In this document: piece by piece, positions 22,995 to 37,900 of the stretch
Layout: each line of letters begins with the position of its first letter
How positions within the stretch are numbered: the stretch's first letter is position 1
Assembly (NCBI RefSeq): GCF_036588685.1
Contig: NC_086378.1
Coordinates: 26,451,578-26,515,577 of the forward strand
Reading direction: 5' to 3'
Source: Mytilus trossulus
Taxonomy: Eukaryota > Mollusca > Bivalvia > Mytilida > Mytilidae
Length of the DNA stretch: 64,000 nucleotides
Notes under the pieces: model-generated
Told to the model about the DNA's origin: nothing
What the model saw: the letters and a program-made list of their open reading frames with translations, nothing else
The model's database searches: none
Made by a program: the position numbers and the translations under genes

Positions 22995-25900
22995 ATGGCG
23001 CAATACGATTATACATCGATTTTCGTAATATTAATTTGTTCTTGGATAACAGGTTTGTACGAAATGTTCCAAATATTTAATTGCTTTGCATACACATTGG
23101 TAACAAGATCTACAAAGAGAAGATTTTGTATGATTGCCCTCCACAAGAGACCAAATTACACAAAAAATAACAAATATAGGTCACTGTACCGCCTTCAACA
23201 AAGTCCATACCACATACCCAGCTATAATAGGCCCCGAAATGATAAATGAAAAACAGTTCAAACGAGAAAACTAACGGCCTAATTTACGTACAAAAGAATG
23301 AACGAAAAATAAATATGTAACACATCAACAAACGACAACCACTGAATTACAGGCCTCTGACCTGTGACAGGCACTTAAATACAGATAGTGGGAGAGTTAA
23401 ACATGTTAGCGGGATTCCTCTCCTAACATTAGTCAATGTAACAGTACAACATAAGAACGAACTATAAACGATCAGTTGAAAAAGGCTTAACTCGTCAGAT
23501 AGAGACACATAGAAATACATCTATCAAAAACGGCAGCAGTCCTTTTGCGCCAATTACTATTTTTCAGGGGTATCATTTGCGCCAAATTTTGTTTTCCAAA
23601 TGTTCGGAACTCATTTGCGCCAATTTACCTGTACACATATCTATCATTAATAATAATGATTAATATTTATATTTATTGTTTTTGGGCTTCAAAAAGTATC
23701 AATGTTCGTAAATATTTCACCATGAAGATGAGTATCTAGAGAGAAATGAATTTGAATGCATTCAGAAATCAATGTTCAGAGAGAAGAAAACTTATTGCTT
23801 TGTTGAATATTTAATACAAGATATGCCAAAAAGAGAAGAAAATAGAAGCTTTTGCTGATCATATTTTAGCTACATATATTGATAACACAGTGCTTTGTTC
23901 CAACCATCCGTATGGACTGAAACTCTATCCACCGCAAGACGTACCAGTCATGGAGCAGAAGCATTCCACAGGAATTTTCATGAACTGTTTTATGCATTTC
24001 ATCCTTCAGTGTTTTGTCTTTTTGGACAATAAAGTGAATAAACAAGCTACTACATACATTAAATTGGGTAGTACCCAAGCAGCAGCAGTAAGAAGAAAGT
24101 ATGTTTCAGAAAAAAAAAACCTTAATTTTGCATGCAGTGTAAACTGCCGGTGTCCTATAGTCATTCTTCCCCCAAGCCAAATTTTCCGGTGGGAAAGACT
24201 GGATCGATCCAATATCTCCCCCCGGAAAAAATGTCATGATCCCACTTTCCCCCCTCAGCGTTATGTGGGGAAAACCAGGATCAGGCCAATTTCCCCCCCC
24301 CCCCCGCAGAAGCGTGAGAAGCTAAGTTTTCCTCCTTGTGATATAACGTCGGCGATGTCACGGTAAAAAAAAATTATGAAGCAAAAGAATAGTAACTTTT
24401 CTTCAGTTTAGAGTTAATACCTAAACTTCATCGTATGCTTATACATTTGATAGGTATTAATAGAGATATATATGTTATATTTATACACACGAAACACATC
24501 CTGATGTGATGATCACATCCATTCTCTTTCGTGAACCCTTGGTATCATTGACTAAATGAATCCGATTGCTGGTCAATTAGTAGATTTTTCCCAGGACAGA
24601 CGTCTATGATATCAAGTATTATGGTGAAATGACTTCACATGATATATCATGCAAAGTATAAAGTATTAATAAATAAAAGAACTAAAAAAAGGCACGGATA
24701 GAGAGGAATATTCGTCGACCTAAAGCTTTCATTCAGGAGAGGAAATCCGATACGGACGACACTTCATTAATCTGAGAGGAGATATGAACACCCGCTTTTG
24801 CCAGCATGGAAGACGTGGAAGCACGGGAACTAACCACATTATAGTTTGAGCTGTACAAGATCTACAAAAAAAAAAACCAACTGCCCTTCAGGTGCATATA
24901 CTAAGTATAGGGTCGAACACTTTCCAGCACGAATGCTACAAATTCGATGTGGTATTAAGTGATAAAAGGCCACTGGGACCGTACGGCATTTCACAACGAG
25001 AAACTCTCATATCGTCGGCTTTAAAATGCCCCTACCATAAAAATGTGAAAAAAATTCAAACAAAACTAACGGACTTATTTATAACAAAATAATTTACGAA
25101 AAACATATGACCGATATGAAACGTCAACAACCACTGTACTACATGTTCCTGGCTTTGGAATGGCACATAAAGAACGTGGCGGCATTAAACCCAACCCTCC
25201 TCCAACTCAATACGGGACAGCACACCTCAAGAACATAATGTAAAATATCATCTGCAATTGACTTCACTAAATTGTTAGTACGGTGCACAATAATCACTTA
25301 CATAAAAAAAAACCAATAGACACAAAGCACCGAAATGATAGTAAAATGTATGCGATGTTTACACTGAAAGTTATTTCAAAGCCAGTGAAAATGGTCTCTA
25401 GTCGGACTAGGGACATAGACAGAATGGTAAACATGTAAACAGACTGACGAATATGTAGACAGACTTGTGGACATATAGACAGACAGTTGAAAACGTAAGA
25501 AGACTAGGGGACACATAATATAAATAACATATAGCTGAGAGGGTGATAGAGCAGATTGGTACCCCGAGAAAACATTGTCAACCGCGGCGAAGCCAAGGTT
25601 GACAATGTCTTTTCGAGGGGTTCCAATCTGCTCTATCACCCTGTCAGCTATGTGTTATTTAATTTATTATACTGAATGTTCTGTTATTACTGTCGATTTT
25701 TTTAAAATTCAAAGTAATAAACTGACATCTTGTACATAAACATTCGTATTCAATAAAGCGCACACTTGATCAAACGTCTCCGTGAAGGGTAATAGAGTAT
25801 TTGTCAAAGGATAGTGTCGTATTGAATAAAACGCACACTTGACCAAGCGTCTCTGTGAAGGGTGGTAGAGTATTTGTCATAGGATAGAGTCGTATTTAAT

Positions 25901-28900
25901 AAAGCGCACACTTGATCAACCGTCTCCATGAAGGGTAATGGAGTAAATTGATACCCTCGTATTAGCCAATCAAAATCTTAAACTTACGATGTTTTGTGAA
26001 ATTGGCTCCAGGCATTTTGACATGAAGTATACTAAAATAAACTGTTGAACAGAAAGACAGACTAGTTGACACATAGCCAGACTGATAAACCTGTAGACAG
26101 ACTTGTGTAAATTTGAATGAACAACTCATGTGTATACAAATAAATATAATTCTAACACTGTTCGGTTTAATTTCCAGACATGCATATAAATATATTGAAA
26201 TCTATATCATGGGGGAAAAGTTACTGTATGTATACGTATTGTCAACTTTCCGCAGGGGAAGAATGACAATGATCCAAAACTTCCCCGGGGGAAACATTGG
26301 CTCATGTCAGTCTTTCCCCCGGGGGAAAACTGGAATGGGGGAAGAATTGCTATATAACACCGGTTCCAATCCATATAAAGGAGGAGAGAAGTAATTTTTC
26401 TTCTAATTGGAGCAATCGTATGTTTTATTTTTGGCGCAAATGATACCATGTAATTTTAAAACAGGTGACGCAAACGTAGCATTGGCGAAAAAAAGTTGTG
26501 GCGCAAAAGGACGCATTTTTGGCGCAAACGGATCTCTCCCTCAAAGGTATAGAGGGAACGTTGCCGGATACTTGTATAACTCCATGCGCATAGCTTCGTT
26601 AACGTCAAAACGCCCGGGCGTACACTTGAATTAGGTAAAACAAAATATTTTCATTTAGATATTATTAGAAGAATTGGTTAACAGTACATCAACCTTCTTA
26701 GTCTTTCTTCAATTGCTTGTAATTTCGAATAAAAATGACAAAATTGGTGCCATATTTATACATTTGTTCATTTTCTGTCAAAGTCTAAATCTACCGTGAT
26801 TTCTATACTCGCTTTCCATTTTTTAAAGCAATTCCTTATGGACTTAGATTCGAAATGTGGTTTGCTTTTTTTTATTTATTAATTATAACTGTGTAGATGT
26901 AGGTTCAGTTTGTGGTTAAAGTTTTAATATATCAATAACTTTGTCAAACCATCGTATCATTTTACGATAATTGGACAAAAACTGGTTATGGTCAAAACAG
27001 TATCCAGCGCATCATGACGAAATTATATATGATGAATTTTCCGGTAATTTATGGATTCCGTAGATATAGGAAGATGTGGTGTGAGTGCCAATGAGATAAC
27101 TCTCCATCCAAATAACAATTTAAAAAAGAAAATCATTATAAGTCAATGTACGGCCTTCAACACGGAGCCTTGGCTCACACCGAACAACAAGCTATAAAGG
27201 GCCCCAAAATTACTAGTGTAATAAAATTGAGAAAGGAAATGGTGAATATGTCAAAGCGACAACCACCCGACCATAGAGCAGACAACAGCCGAAGGCAACC
27301 AATGGGTCTTCAATGTAGCGAGAATTCCCGCACCCGTAGATGTCCTTCAGCTGGCCCCTAAAAATATGCATAATAGTACAGTGATAATGGACGTCATACT
27401 AAACTCCGAATTATACACAAGAAACTAAAATTTAAAATCATACAAGACTAACAAAGGCCAGAGGCTCCTGACTTGGGACAGGCGCAAAATTGCGGCGGGG
27501 TTAAACATGTTTATGAAATCTCAACCCTCCCCCTATACCTCTAGCCAATGTAGAAAAGTAAAAGAATAACAATACGCACATTAAAATTCAGTTCAAGAGA
27601 AGTCCGAGTCCGATGTCAAAAGATGTAACAAAAGAAAATAAATAAAATGACAATAATACATAAATAACAACAGACTACTAGCAGTTAACTGACATGCCAG
27701 CTCCAGACCTCAATTAAACTGATTGAAAGATTATGTCTTCATCATATGAATATCAGGTACAATCCCTCCCGTTAGGGGTTTAGTATCATACTATCATAAA
27801 ATATATGAGAAGATCATAACCCGTGTCATGCCAACAACTGTTTTTTTTTAGAAATAAATGTGTTTAGTTCCGATGCAAAGACCCTATCAGTGAATCAATG
27901 TTAAAGCCAAAATATGCAATCTTTAATGACCTGACAACAGTATCGTAACTATATCCCCTTTTAACAAGTCTATTTAAAGGTTTTGTTAGTTTGCTAGTTT
28001 GTTTGTTAGTAAAACCATTCAAACGGGAAAACCAACGGTCTAATCTTTATAAAAATATGAAGTATTTACATTCTGAGGTTAAAGTTTGGTACATATAAAC
28101 TATTTGTAAAACCGTGGTCAAAGTTAATGAAACTTTCATGGAGGAAAACGCGTATAGCTCAAGAATAAATTTCCATCCTGGTATCTATGATGTCGAGTTA
28201 ATTTACATGATAAATTTATAAACCTCCATATTTTGTCATGAAACTTGTGCAGAAATTAAATGAAAAAAATTGATTTGTTTAAATCCTGTAATGCACTGAT
28301 AAATGAATAAATTTTTCGCAGGGAGAAATTTCAGGCGAAAAAACAGGGTTTTATTTACACATTTTAATACTGCACCTAAACAGCTCAGAAAATTTATCAT
28401 TTCATGTTCATTTACGATTCTAAATAAACAATGAATAGATTAAACATAAAAAAAATAACCATTTTGAATCTAAAGAATGTTGTTATTGATATGAGTTTTC
28501 AATGACAGGAATGGTATGTACTTTAAAAACTTCCGGAGGCTTAGCACCCGCTCATCTACTACCAGCTGGTTCATTGGCCTGGATCCAATAGGGCCTTTAG
28601 TCCCTGACCGAGGTTCGGGCGTACACTTGAAAATGATCTAGCAACGCCACTGACCTCAACCACAAAAAAAACCCAACCACTTTAAGTACTCGCAGTTACT
28701 TGAAATTATAGTTCAGAGCAACTAACAATAATAAAAGGCCAGAGTTTTGTCTTGATGCCATGTGTTCAATGTAAAGAAATAAAAACAAGACAAACACACA
28801 AAATTGAAGAAAATAAATAAGTTTTTATTAGTTTTATTAACACTTCTCAGGAAATAAATATGACCAATTATATGTAAGAAAAAAATTAAAACATTTCGAT

Positions 28901-31900
28901 AGATGCAGAAAAATAAAACTAACTTAAATGTTGCGATGTTTCATAACAGGAGATATTGTATATCATAACAGGAGATATTGTATATCATAACAGGAGATAT
29001 TGTATATTTCAGGACCTGTGGTAACGACTGTCTCCATGTGGATCAATAATACACCTCCAATTACAGAAGGAGACAGAATAGATTTTACATGTGTAGTAAC
29101 GGGAACACCAAGATTCGTTAATTTTTATCCATCATTCTTGGATGGAGATATCGCCAGCTGGATAATACAAAATAAAAATGAATGTATACCTTTTCAATCC
29201 CCAAACAGGACCTTGTTCGATGCATCTTGTGACGTGTCATCACTAACATTTTTTATGAGCATTTTAAGTGCTTCGTATTCATGTCATCAACATGCCGTCA
29301 AATGTACAGCTACGTATAGTTCAGATAGTTCAGATTATGCGGAAAGTGTTATTACTTTAGAAATAATTGGTAAGAAAATTCGTAGGTTATTTTATTGTGT
29401 TATAAAGCCTTGTATATGGAGTTTTTTTTTTCAGAACGGCAGGTCATTCCTTTTTAGAATCAACTCGGACGATACCATGTTTCAATGATATATGTTCCAA
29501 GGCATAAAATAATGACCTGTGTGAGGTCATTATTTTCCTTGATAAACAGGCAATCTTTGATTTACTTCAAAACTTTATTCGTCTAAATTAATTATCAAGA
29601 TTCAAGATTTTATTCCTAACCTCAGACACATACTTGTGTACAAGAGGACAATATATACAAACATATAAAGATAATACATAGCGAGACAGGACAAACGAAA
29701 CACAAATACATAGTATATTTTAAAAGACAATTGGTATAATTAGATAAAGTATTTTATGATTTTCTTTACAAAAATTGATAAATTCCTTTGAACTTGTACG
29801 TTACAAATAGGCAACAAGCCAGTGAACTTGTTCTTGCTTGGATTCATTACATAGTAATTTGGTATAAACTTTGATCTAAGAGCAGAAACATCAGCATTTT
29901 TACAGGTAAACAATATATGAAACTCATCCCCTATTCCCTCATTACATAATGTACATATTCTATTTTCCCTCGCGATCCCCGCCCATCTACCCGTCTCAAG
30001 AGGTACTAACTTCAAATTCGAGCATCGAAGTTTAGATATGTAATATCTGTCTTTGGGTAATAATCGCAATAGATACGGTTCCAAACCAAACTCGATTTTG
30101 AATAAAGAATAGAATTCACCCCTAGATGCATTATGTATCTGCGAGAACCAATGCTGATAGTACTGATCTGTTAATCGCTGTTTAACCATACTTTTTAACC
30201 AATCAATATTTACAACTAATTGATCGTTCCATATAAAACTAAGACCTGTATCATAAAATATAGATTCTACATATTTGATCCATTCAAATTTGGTAGGATT
30301 ATTTTCATGTAGCTTAATCATAAGTCTTAGAAGGATATTTGACAGTTTGCTCTCTGTTTTAATAGTTCTGCACCAAAATGATGCCATCCTAAGTTTTATA
30401 GTGATATCTAACGGAACCCGCCCTAATTTCCCGTAAACCATAAAATCTGGTGTACTTTTCCGAACACCAAGAATATTTTTACAAAATTACAAATGCATTT
30501 TCTCAATATTCTGATTATTTTCAAACCCCCCAAACCTCTGCTGAATATAATAATATAAGTGCGATTACAGCATCAAAGAGTTATAACTGAATAGCAATAG
30601 GCAATGATATATGTTTTATCTTCCTGTAGAGAGCAAACATTGCTTTTTGTGCTTGATCAAAAATCCTTTTTCTAGCAGTACAAAAATTACCGTTATAATT
30701 GAAAGTTATTCCTAAATAATTGTAAGAATCTACAGCTTCTATATATGAAAATCAAAGTTGTCTCGTACCTTATTTTTACTAACACAATAATTTTTGTTTT
30801 ATCTATATTTACTTGGAGTTTCCATATGTTACAATATTGTTCAAAAACATCGAGTGCATGTTGTAGTTCTTCCTTACTATCAGACATAATAACAGTGTCA
30901 AAATTACAAAGATTTTAACTAATACTTGTAACAACTCTTCGCAGTTTTTAGAAATATATTCTAAATCTTTTACATCATTTTCCACAAAAAAGTTTTCTAA
31001 ATCATTCAAAAACACTGAAAACAAGAACGGTGATAAATTTTCACCCTGCCTAACACCAACACCACAGTTGAAGAAAGTTGAACTTTGGTTACCATTTCGA
31101 ACACATGTCTTTATATTTTGATACATATTATAAATAACTGTAAAAAAATTCCCAGTAATGTGAGATTTTTGTAACTTTTGCCATAACCCTGTTCTCCAAA
31201 TAGTGTCAAATGCTCTCTTAAAATCCACAAATGTGCAAAATAATTTTGAATGCAGCACAAAAATATTATCGGTAGTTGAAAATCCTTTTCTAAATCCAGC
31301 CTGAGATTCTGATATAAGTTCAACTTCATCTGAGAAACTATGTTTTAATAATCTCTCATTTATTATTGATGAAAAAGTCTTTCCTAAACAAGAATTTAAT
31401 GTTACACCTCTATAATTTACAGGGTCTGCTTTTGAACCTTTATTCTTAAAAATAGGAATCATAATACCAAGAGACCATAACTCTGGAACTATTCCTGTAT
31501 CTAATACTAAATTAAAAAGTTTAACTTGGCATAAGATCATATACAGTACATTTTATATATTCATTAATTATTTTGTCACATCCACTAGCTTTATCATTTT
31601 TGAAGTTTTTTACACTTTTTAAAATCTCATCTTCGGTTACAGTACCATTCAATAAGTTATACAATTCATCTGATAAATTATGTACATCAAAATTAACTTC
31701 TGGTTCCTCAGTATTTGAGTCACATCTATTCATATATTTGAAATAGTCATAGAGAGACTCAATCGAAATTTCAGGGTCTACGCCTTTTTTTTTTTATTTG
31801 ACCCAATATTATTCAAAATATTCCAAAACTTTATACTATCTGATTTTTTGGTCTGGCGTGATGTATTTCCAATATTTCTTTGGTACAGTTCATTTGCTTT

Positions 31901-34900
31901 AGAAATTTCAATTTTATAGCTTTTGCTTACATTTCATATGTTTTCGATAATCAGCATTTTTTATAAAACTGTACCTTTTCCGCGCTTTGTGAAATTTTTC
32001 AACTATCAAAAAATTGCTTGTTAAACCCAGGTTTATTGTCGCTTTTTGGTTTGGGATTTTTAAACGGCTTGTATTTACCAAAAGTTTGTGTAGCAACTGA
32101 TTGAAAAAAGTTATTAACTCTCTCTACAACTTTGTTCATCTCATTTTGATGAATCCCTTGTTGTACCTCTAAATTATCTAATTCTAACAGTAGTTGTTCT
32201 AACTGACAATCATGATCACTTTTAACATTATCTAAAAATTCTGAAAAATTCTGAAAAAAATTCTTTTCTCCACTTGACATATTTTTCACTACAAAATTGT
32301 GAGAGTTCGTCAACTGGAGCTTGAATAACTACATGTAATTGACAATGAACATCTGAGACCAATGGATCAAATTCCATAATATCGAACTCTTTAACAACTG
32401 GAAATAAATCAGATGACAATAATAAATAGTCAATAACACTTGTATCATTACAAGTTTTTTTACCAATACCTTTATCATTACCTACTCTTGAGTTTGCTAT
32501 ATACATGTTATTTCTTTTACATACATTTTGTAACTTGTAACTCTGTGTAATGGAATACTGTTTCTAGGTAAATTTTCGTAGTCAAACATAATATTATACG
32601 AAAGTATATCCTCTGAGTTAAATTCAAAAATATCAACCAGATTCTCGTCCGGTATAATATAGTCTGGTATACTACCAGTTTTGGCATTAAAATCACCAAA
32701 AATAATACAATTTAGACTCTATATGTTTTTTTTTATATTGAGCATCTCATTTTTTACCTCATCGAATGATTCACTTGTTGAATATTTCGAATTCGATGGT
32801 GGAATATAAACACAACCTAGTAGACAATCAGTTTTCTGGTTTATAATAAGTTTTGAAATCTTTACCCACTGTCATGACTGTACAAATTCACAATCTGTAT
32901 TTATAAAGTTTAAATAACCTTTTAACTTATTTCTATACATAACTACAATCCCCCCTGACTTTCTTTTACATTTTTTTCTAATTTTAGAATAATACATACA
33001 GTCATCAGGTATATTTAATATATCAATGTCAGACAGTTTTGTTTCTGTAAACAAACAAATTTCATAATTTTTTATCATCTCTATAAATTCAGGACACAAC
33101 AGTTTTTGTTTTATACTACATACATTCAGAAAAAATAGGATCCGCATTGTTAGTTCGATTTTCACTTGTGCTGTTCCTCTTGCACAACACCTCTATGAAA
33201 AGGTGGAGGTGGTCTTTGCTCCATTGGTCGCTGGTTTTGGAACAGTGGTCTAGGTGGCATTTTTGGTGGTGGATGCGGGAAGAATCTCTTGTTGTCGATA
33301 AACAGTTTATCATCACGTAAATGTGCAACGTGTCCTTTTTGTCTTGCATCCTTCATGATCGGCACCAATTCACGTCTTCTCTGAATAACTTCCTCTAGGA
33401 ATTGTTCATGGACATGAACTGAGTGTCCCTTTTTTAAAATTTTTCTCTTGCAGCCGCCATCACCATTTCGCGGTCCTTTCTTTTTTGTTTTTGATTGTGG
33501 CGGTGTCTTACTTGAACTTCGTTTTCTTTTTTTCTCATTCGGTACTTTCTTCTGTACTTTTCCTTTTCCCTTTTTTGATCCCATTGTTGATCAAGGACAT
33601 AATGTTCGACACGATATATCACAAAAATCCAATATAGATATAGGAAGATGTGGTGTGAGTGCCAATGAGACAACTCTCCATCCAAATAACAATTTAAAAA
33701 TTAAACCATTATAGGTTAAAGTACGGCCTTCAACACGGAGCCTAGGCTCACACCGAACAACAAGCTATAAAGGGCCCCAAAATTACTAGTGTAAAACCAT
33801 TCAAACGGGAAAACCAACGGTCTAATCTATTCTTCTTCTTCTTCTTCTTCTTCTTCTTCTTCTTCTTCTTCTTCTTCTTCTTCTTCTTCTTCTTCTTCTT
33901 CTTCTTCTTCTTCAACTGATCCCGCTTCAGCAACCCTGGCAGGTAATGTATGTATTTAACTCCATGATTGTTCTTGGAAAGAAGGAGTTCCTGTATAGAC
34001 ATCACTGGTGACCCTCTGTTGGTAAAACTTGTGTCCTCCATGAGTTCTACTGTCGCCATCTTTGAGGTAAGTACTCTTGTTGATGTCTATCAGCTCATTC
34101 TGGATACGATAGAGCATGCATAGCCTGTTATCACGGCGTCTTGTCTGTAATGTGTCCCATTTAAGATCTTCTAGCATTGTAGTGACGCACCCTGGTGTGC
34201 GTGATGTGTAATCATTATAGACAAATCTAGCAGCTCTTGATGCTTGCTTGGTTGGATGGGTCCCATATAGTAGAAGCATACTATATGACAGGTCGCACGA
34301 GTGTTGTATAGCCAGCAGCCTTTACTTTCCTTGTACATTCTTTAAGGTTTCGTTTGACAAACCCAAGTGTTCTGTTACCCTTTGCTGTAACACTCTGGAT
34401 ATGTTTGTTCCTTGAGAGATTGTTTGATATTGAAACTCCCAAGTACTTGGCACTATCTACTGGTTCGAGTATGTGTCCATGTAGAGTGTATGGGTATTGT
34501 ATAGGTTCTTTGTTCTTTGGTGGTATGCGGATAATATTGCATTTTGTTGAATTGAATCTCATCATCCATGTTTTTCCCAATTTTCTAATGCTTCAAGGTC
34601 TTTCTGAAGTTGTTCTGTATCTTTGGCGTTACTAATTTCCATGTACAGTAGACTGTCATCAGCAAAGAGGCGGACATCTGATTGAGTATATCCGGGCATG
34701 TCATTGATGTATGTTAGGAACAATAAAGAACCTAGTACTGTGCCCTGTGGCACTCCTGACAGAACATCGTCTTGTTGAGATCTAGCCCCTTCCAATACTA
34801 CCTGTTGTTTCCTGTTTGATAGGAATGAACTGATCCAGGAGTTTGTCCGGCCCCTTACTCCATAAAATTGGAGTTTGTACAGCAGTCTTGAATGAGAAAC

Positions 34901-37900
34901 CTTGTCAAATGCCTTTTCAAAATCCTGGAGTATGATGTCAGACTGGGTTCCATTTGAAAGGTATTTGGCCATACGATCGATGGGTGAGGTCATTATTTTC
35001 CTTGATAAACAGGCAATCTATGATTTACTTCAAAACTTTATTCGCCTAATTATCGACTCCTAGGAGTCGATATTAAGAATTGAACGATGCACAGTAAGTG
35101 CGTGAATTTTTCTTGCTACCTGATTGGAAGATATTACGAGACATGAAAGTTCATTGATTGGTTAGAACAATCCAAAATAAATCAAGATTTACATATTCCT
35201 GTGTAAGATTTTGAAAATATTATTGAGTCAAACTGAAAAGGCTGCTTGCTTAACGTCCAGTGGCAAATATTCCATGCATGTTCAGAACGATACACACTGA
35301 ATAAGAAATCATTCTGTGACCTACATGTATTTATATTCGTCTTCGTGTCAGTTCTAAAAAGACTTTATAACTTTAAAAAAATTTATGTATACCTTTTACT
35401 CTATCAAATGATCAACTAATAAGATAATCTTATATTCTATTGAATAACATTAACGTAACTCACCAAAGGGTCGGGTGTGGAGGGTATATAATTATATCCT
35501 GATTATCTTTTAATAAAATCTATTGCTATTTAAAAGACAATCTTTCTGAATTTTTCATTCGGTTGAAGTTATATCTGACAAACTAGATGTAAAACATGAA
35601 TGATAAATGGTTTCCAGTGATAGAGGGTTGTCTCATTGGGACTCATACCACAAATTCTTATATCTATAAACACCTAATAGTGTAAAGAAGAATCCGCTTA
35701 TTTCCTATGAATCGGCGCGTATTGTTGACTTAAAGTGAAATAACGGATTTTGTGATTATAAAGAGATAGCTGCCAAAATGTTTAATATTGCATGTAACTT
35801 CCACTTTGCTTGTTATTTCAGACAAACATTGCGCTGCGTGGTTAACAACGCAAACAACTCCATTACAGACAACTAATCCTGGTCAAACTACCACCACAAC
35901 AACTCCTGACCAATCAGATGTATCCACATCTGCAGTTGTTAACATGTCTAGTAAGTTATAACACATATACAGGTATGATTGAGGTTAAAGGTAGTTGCTA
36001 TTCACTAATCGGGAACATGTTAACTTTGTAGTTGTATAGTTATGTTGGCAGTTTTACAAAGCAAAAGTTACTTTTCACTCCGGTGTTCAATTTTTGTTCA
36101 AGTGTTGTGAATCAAAAAAAAAGTTTCAGAATTTTTACAATTTTCAGATGATGTATCTAAACAGATTTTGATTATTGCAGTGGTGTCAATACTGCTAGTA
36201 GAGGTCTGTCAATGTGTTGCATTTGCTATAATGTACAGAAAAGGTAAATTTTAATTAGTGTTTCGTGCTGTCGGATATTAAAATTAAATTAACTGATACA
36301 AATGTATGTTGCATAAATTTTAATGGGACTGTCAAAAAAAAAAAGAAAGTATAAAATTGAGAATGGAAATGGGGAATGTTTCAAAGAGACAACAACCCGA
36401 CCATATAAAAAACAATAATAACAGCAGAAGGTCACCAACAGGTCTTCAATGTAGCGAGAAATTCCCGCACCCGGAGACGTCCTTCAGCTGGCCCCTAAAC
36501 AAATATATACTAGTCCAGTGATAATGAACGCCATACTAATTTCCAATTTGTACACAAGAAGCTAAAATTAAAAAACCTCTTTAATTCACATTTAGAGAAC
36601 ATAACACGGTCATAAGTGTAGAACCAAGTTTTTTAAATTACAATTATAGATGACAATACGATACGCCATGAGCAGTGTAGAACAATATATTATTGAACAT
36701 AGTCTATGCATGATTACCGTAACAAATTATTATATATTGCCATAAGTTAATTCTTTGAAACAAAGGAAAATATTCGTTTCAGACTTTCTCTTTGCTTTGA
36801 AATACTAGTAGCCAAAAGTTATGCAAAGTTGACGTTAAAGATGGGTATGCTGCTCGTGTCATTTTTCGTCATTTATCTTCTCGAATATTGAAGTATTTAC
36901 ACAACTTTGAATATCTTTACAATATGTGCAAAATGTTCTGTTAAAGTTTGAAATGTGGTAAATTGATGATCGAACATAACATACGTTGAAGGTTTAGCAT
37001 AAAAACGTTTTCTAAATTCTTGACAAAGACAACTTTTTCTAGTGGAATTATTAAAAAGGGATGTTAACTCAAGGTGCATGTGCGTTTAATTATAAAACAT
37101 TTGATGATAATTCATTTTATGTTGCAAGTAATGACACAAAAAAATTATTGCAACACAGCTTATTTTAATATTTGAATTTATAACAATTGTAGGAATAATT
37201 TCTTTTACAACGTCAAAAAAGTAAGTACATAGTTCATTGATTTAAGGGGCATAAGGTGTCAAAGTCAAGTTAACCATATTTCGTGTGAAATTCAAGTAGA
37301 CGCCGTTAGTTTAACTAAAAAGACTGTTAACATCGAGATTGTATCAAAATATTTTGTCGATTTTATAAATGTTTGAAACAAAAGCGAATCATTTTTAAAC
37401 TCGTGTGAATCATTGTACGATGTTTGAACTCGTCCTGAACATGCATGGACTATTTGCCACTGGACAATATGCAACCAACAATCAAGCAATAATTGTACGA
37501 TGTTTTGCAAACATTTGCGCAACCAATATCGTAAAGTAGGCTTTAAAAATTGCATGTATCAACACAATGCTCAAGACATTTTTCAAAAATAGACAACCAA
37601 TACTCTCATTTATGCCTAAAGCAATAGTAAACACATTTATACAAGACAACAAGCAGCAACAACAATAACTGGATTACAGGCTCACAATTTGGGAAATTCA
37701 AATAACGAATAGCGTGGGAGTAACAGACGTGTGTGAGCCCTTAAAAAGTAAAATCCCCTATGACCTATAACTATGATATCGGTGAAACAGAACATCAAAA
37801 GCACAAACGGAAAATTTGAAAAGCCGCTAACCTTATCAGATAAAGAACCGACTATATGAATATGTTAGGTATAAATTAAATACTTATTGAAGTGCTTTGT

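Larger units (their letters stand above)
23537..26545. mobile_element. Nested inverted-repeat element in intron 1 of receptor gene 1
   Basis: The outer blocks are 'gtccttttgcgccaa' and 'ggtatcatttgcgccaaa' at 23540-23592, with their complements at 26431-26531. Inner blocks of C-rich 'cttccccc...ggaaa' sequence at 24165-24300 mirror 26258-26330. The centre holds a strong foldback (25525-25660) and a 73-bp triplicate. No transposase frame was seen. Intron position and symmetry suggest a non-autonomous element of about 3 kb. Confidence 0.6.

Noticed and set aside
23890..24366. 158-residue open frame on the plus strand
   Set aside because: It crosses C-rich inverted-repeat sequence, has no domain signature and its proline runs come from the CCCCC tracts.
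33748..34059. Lysine-rich open frame with a long poly-Lys run
   Set aside because: Produced by reading the (GAA)n tail of LINE B in another frame.
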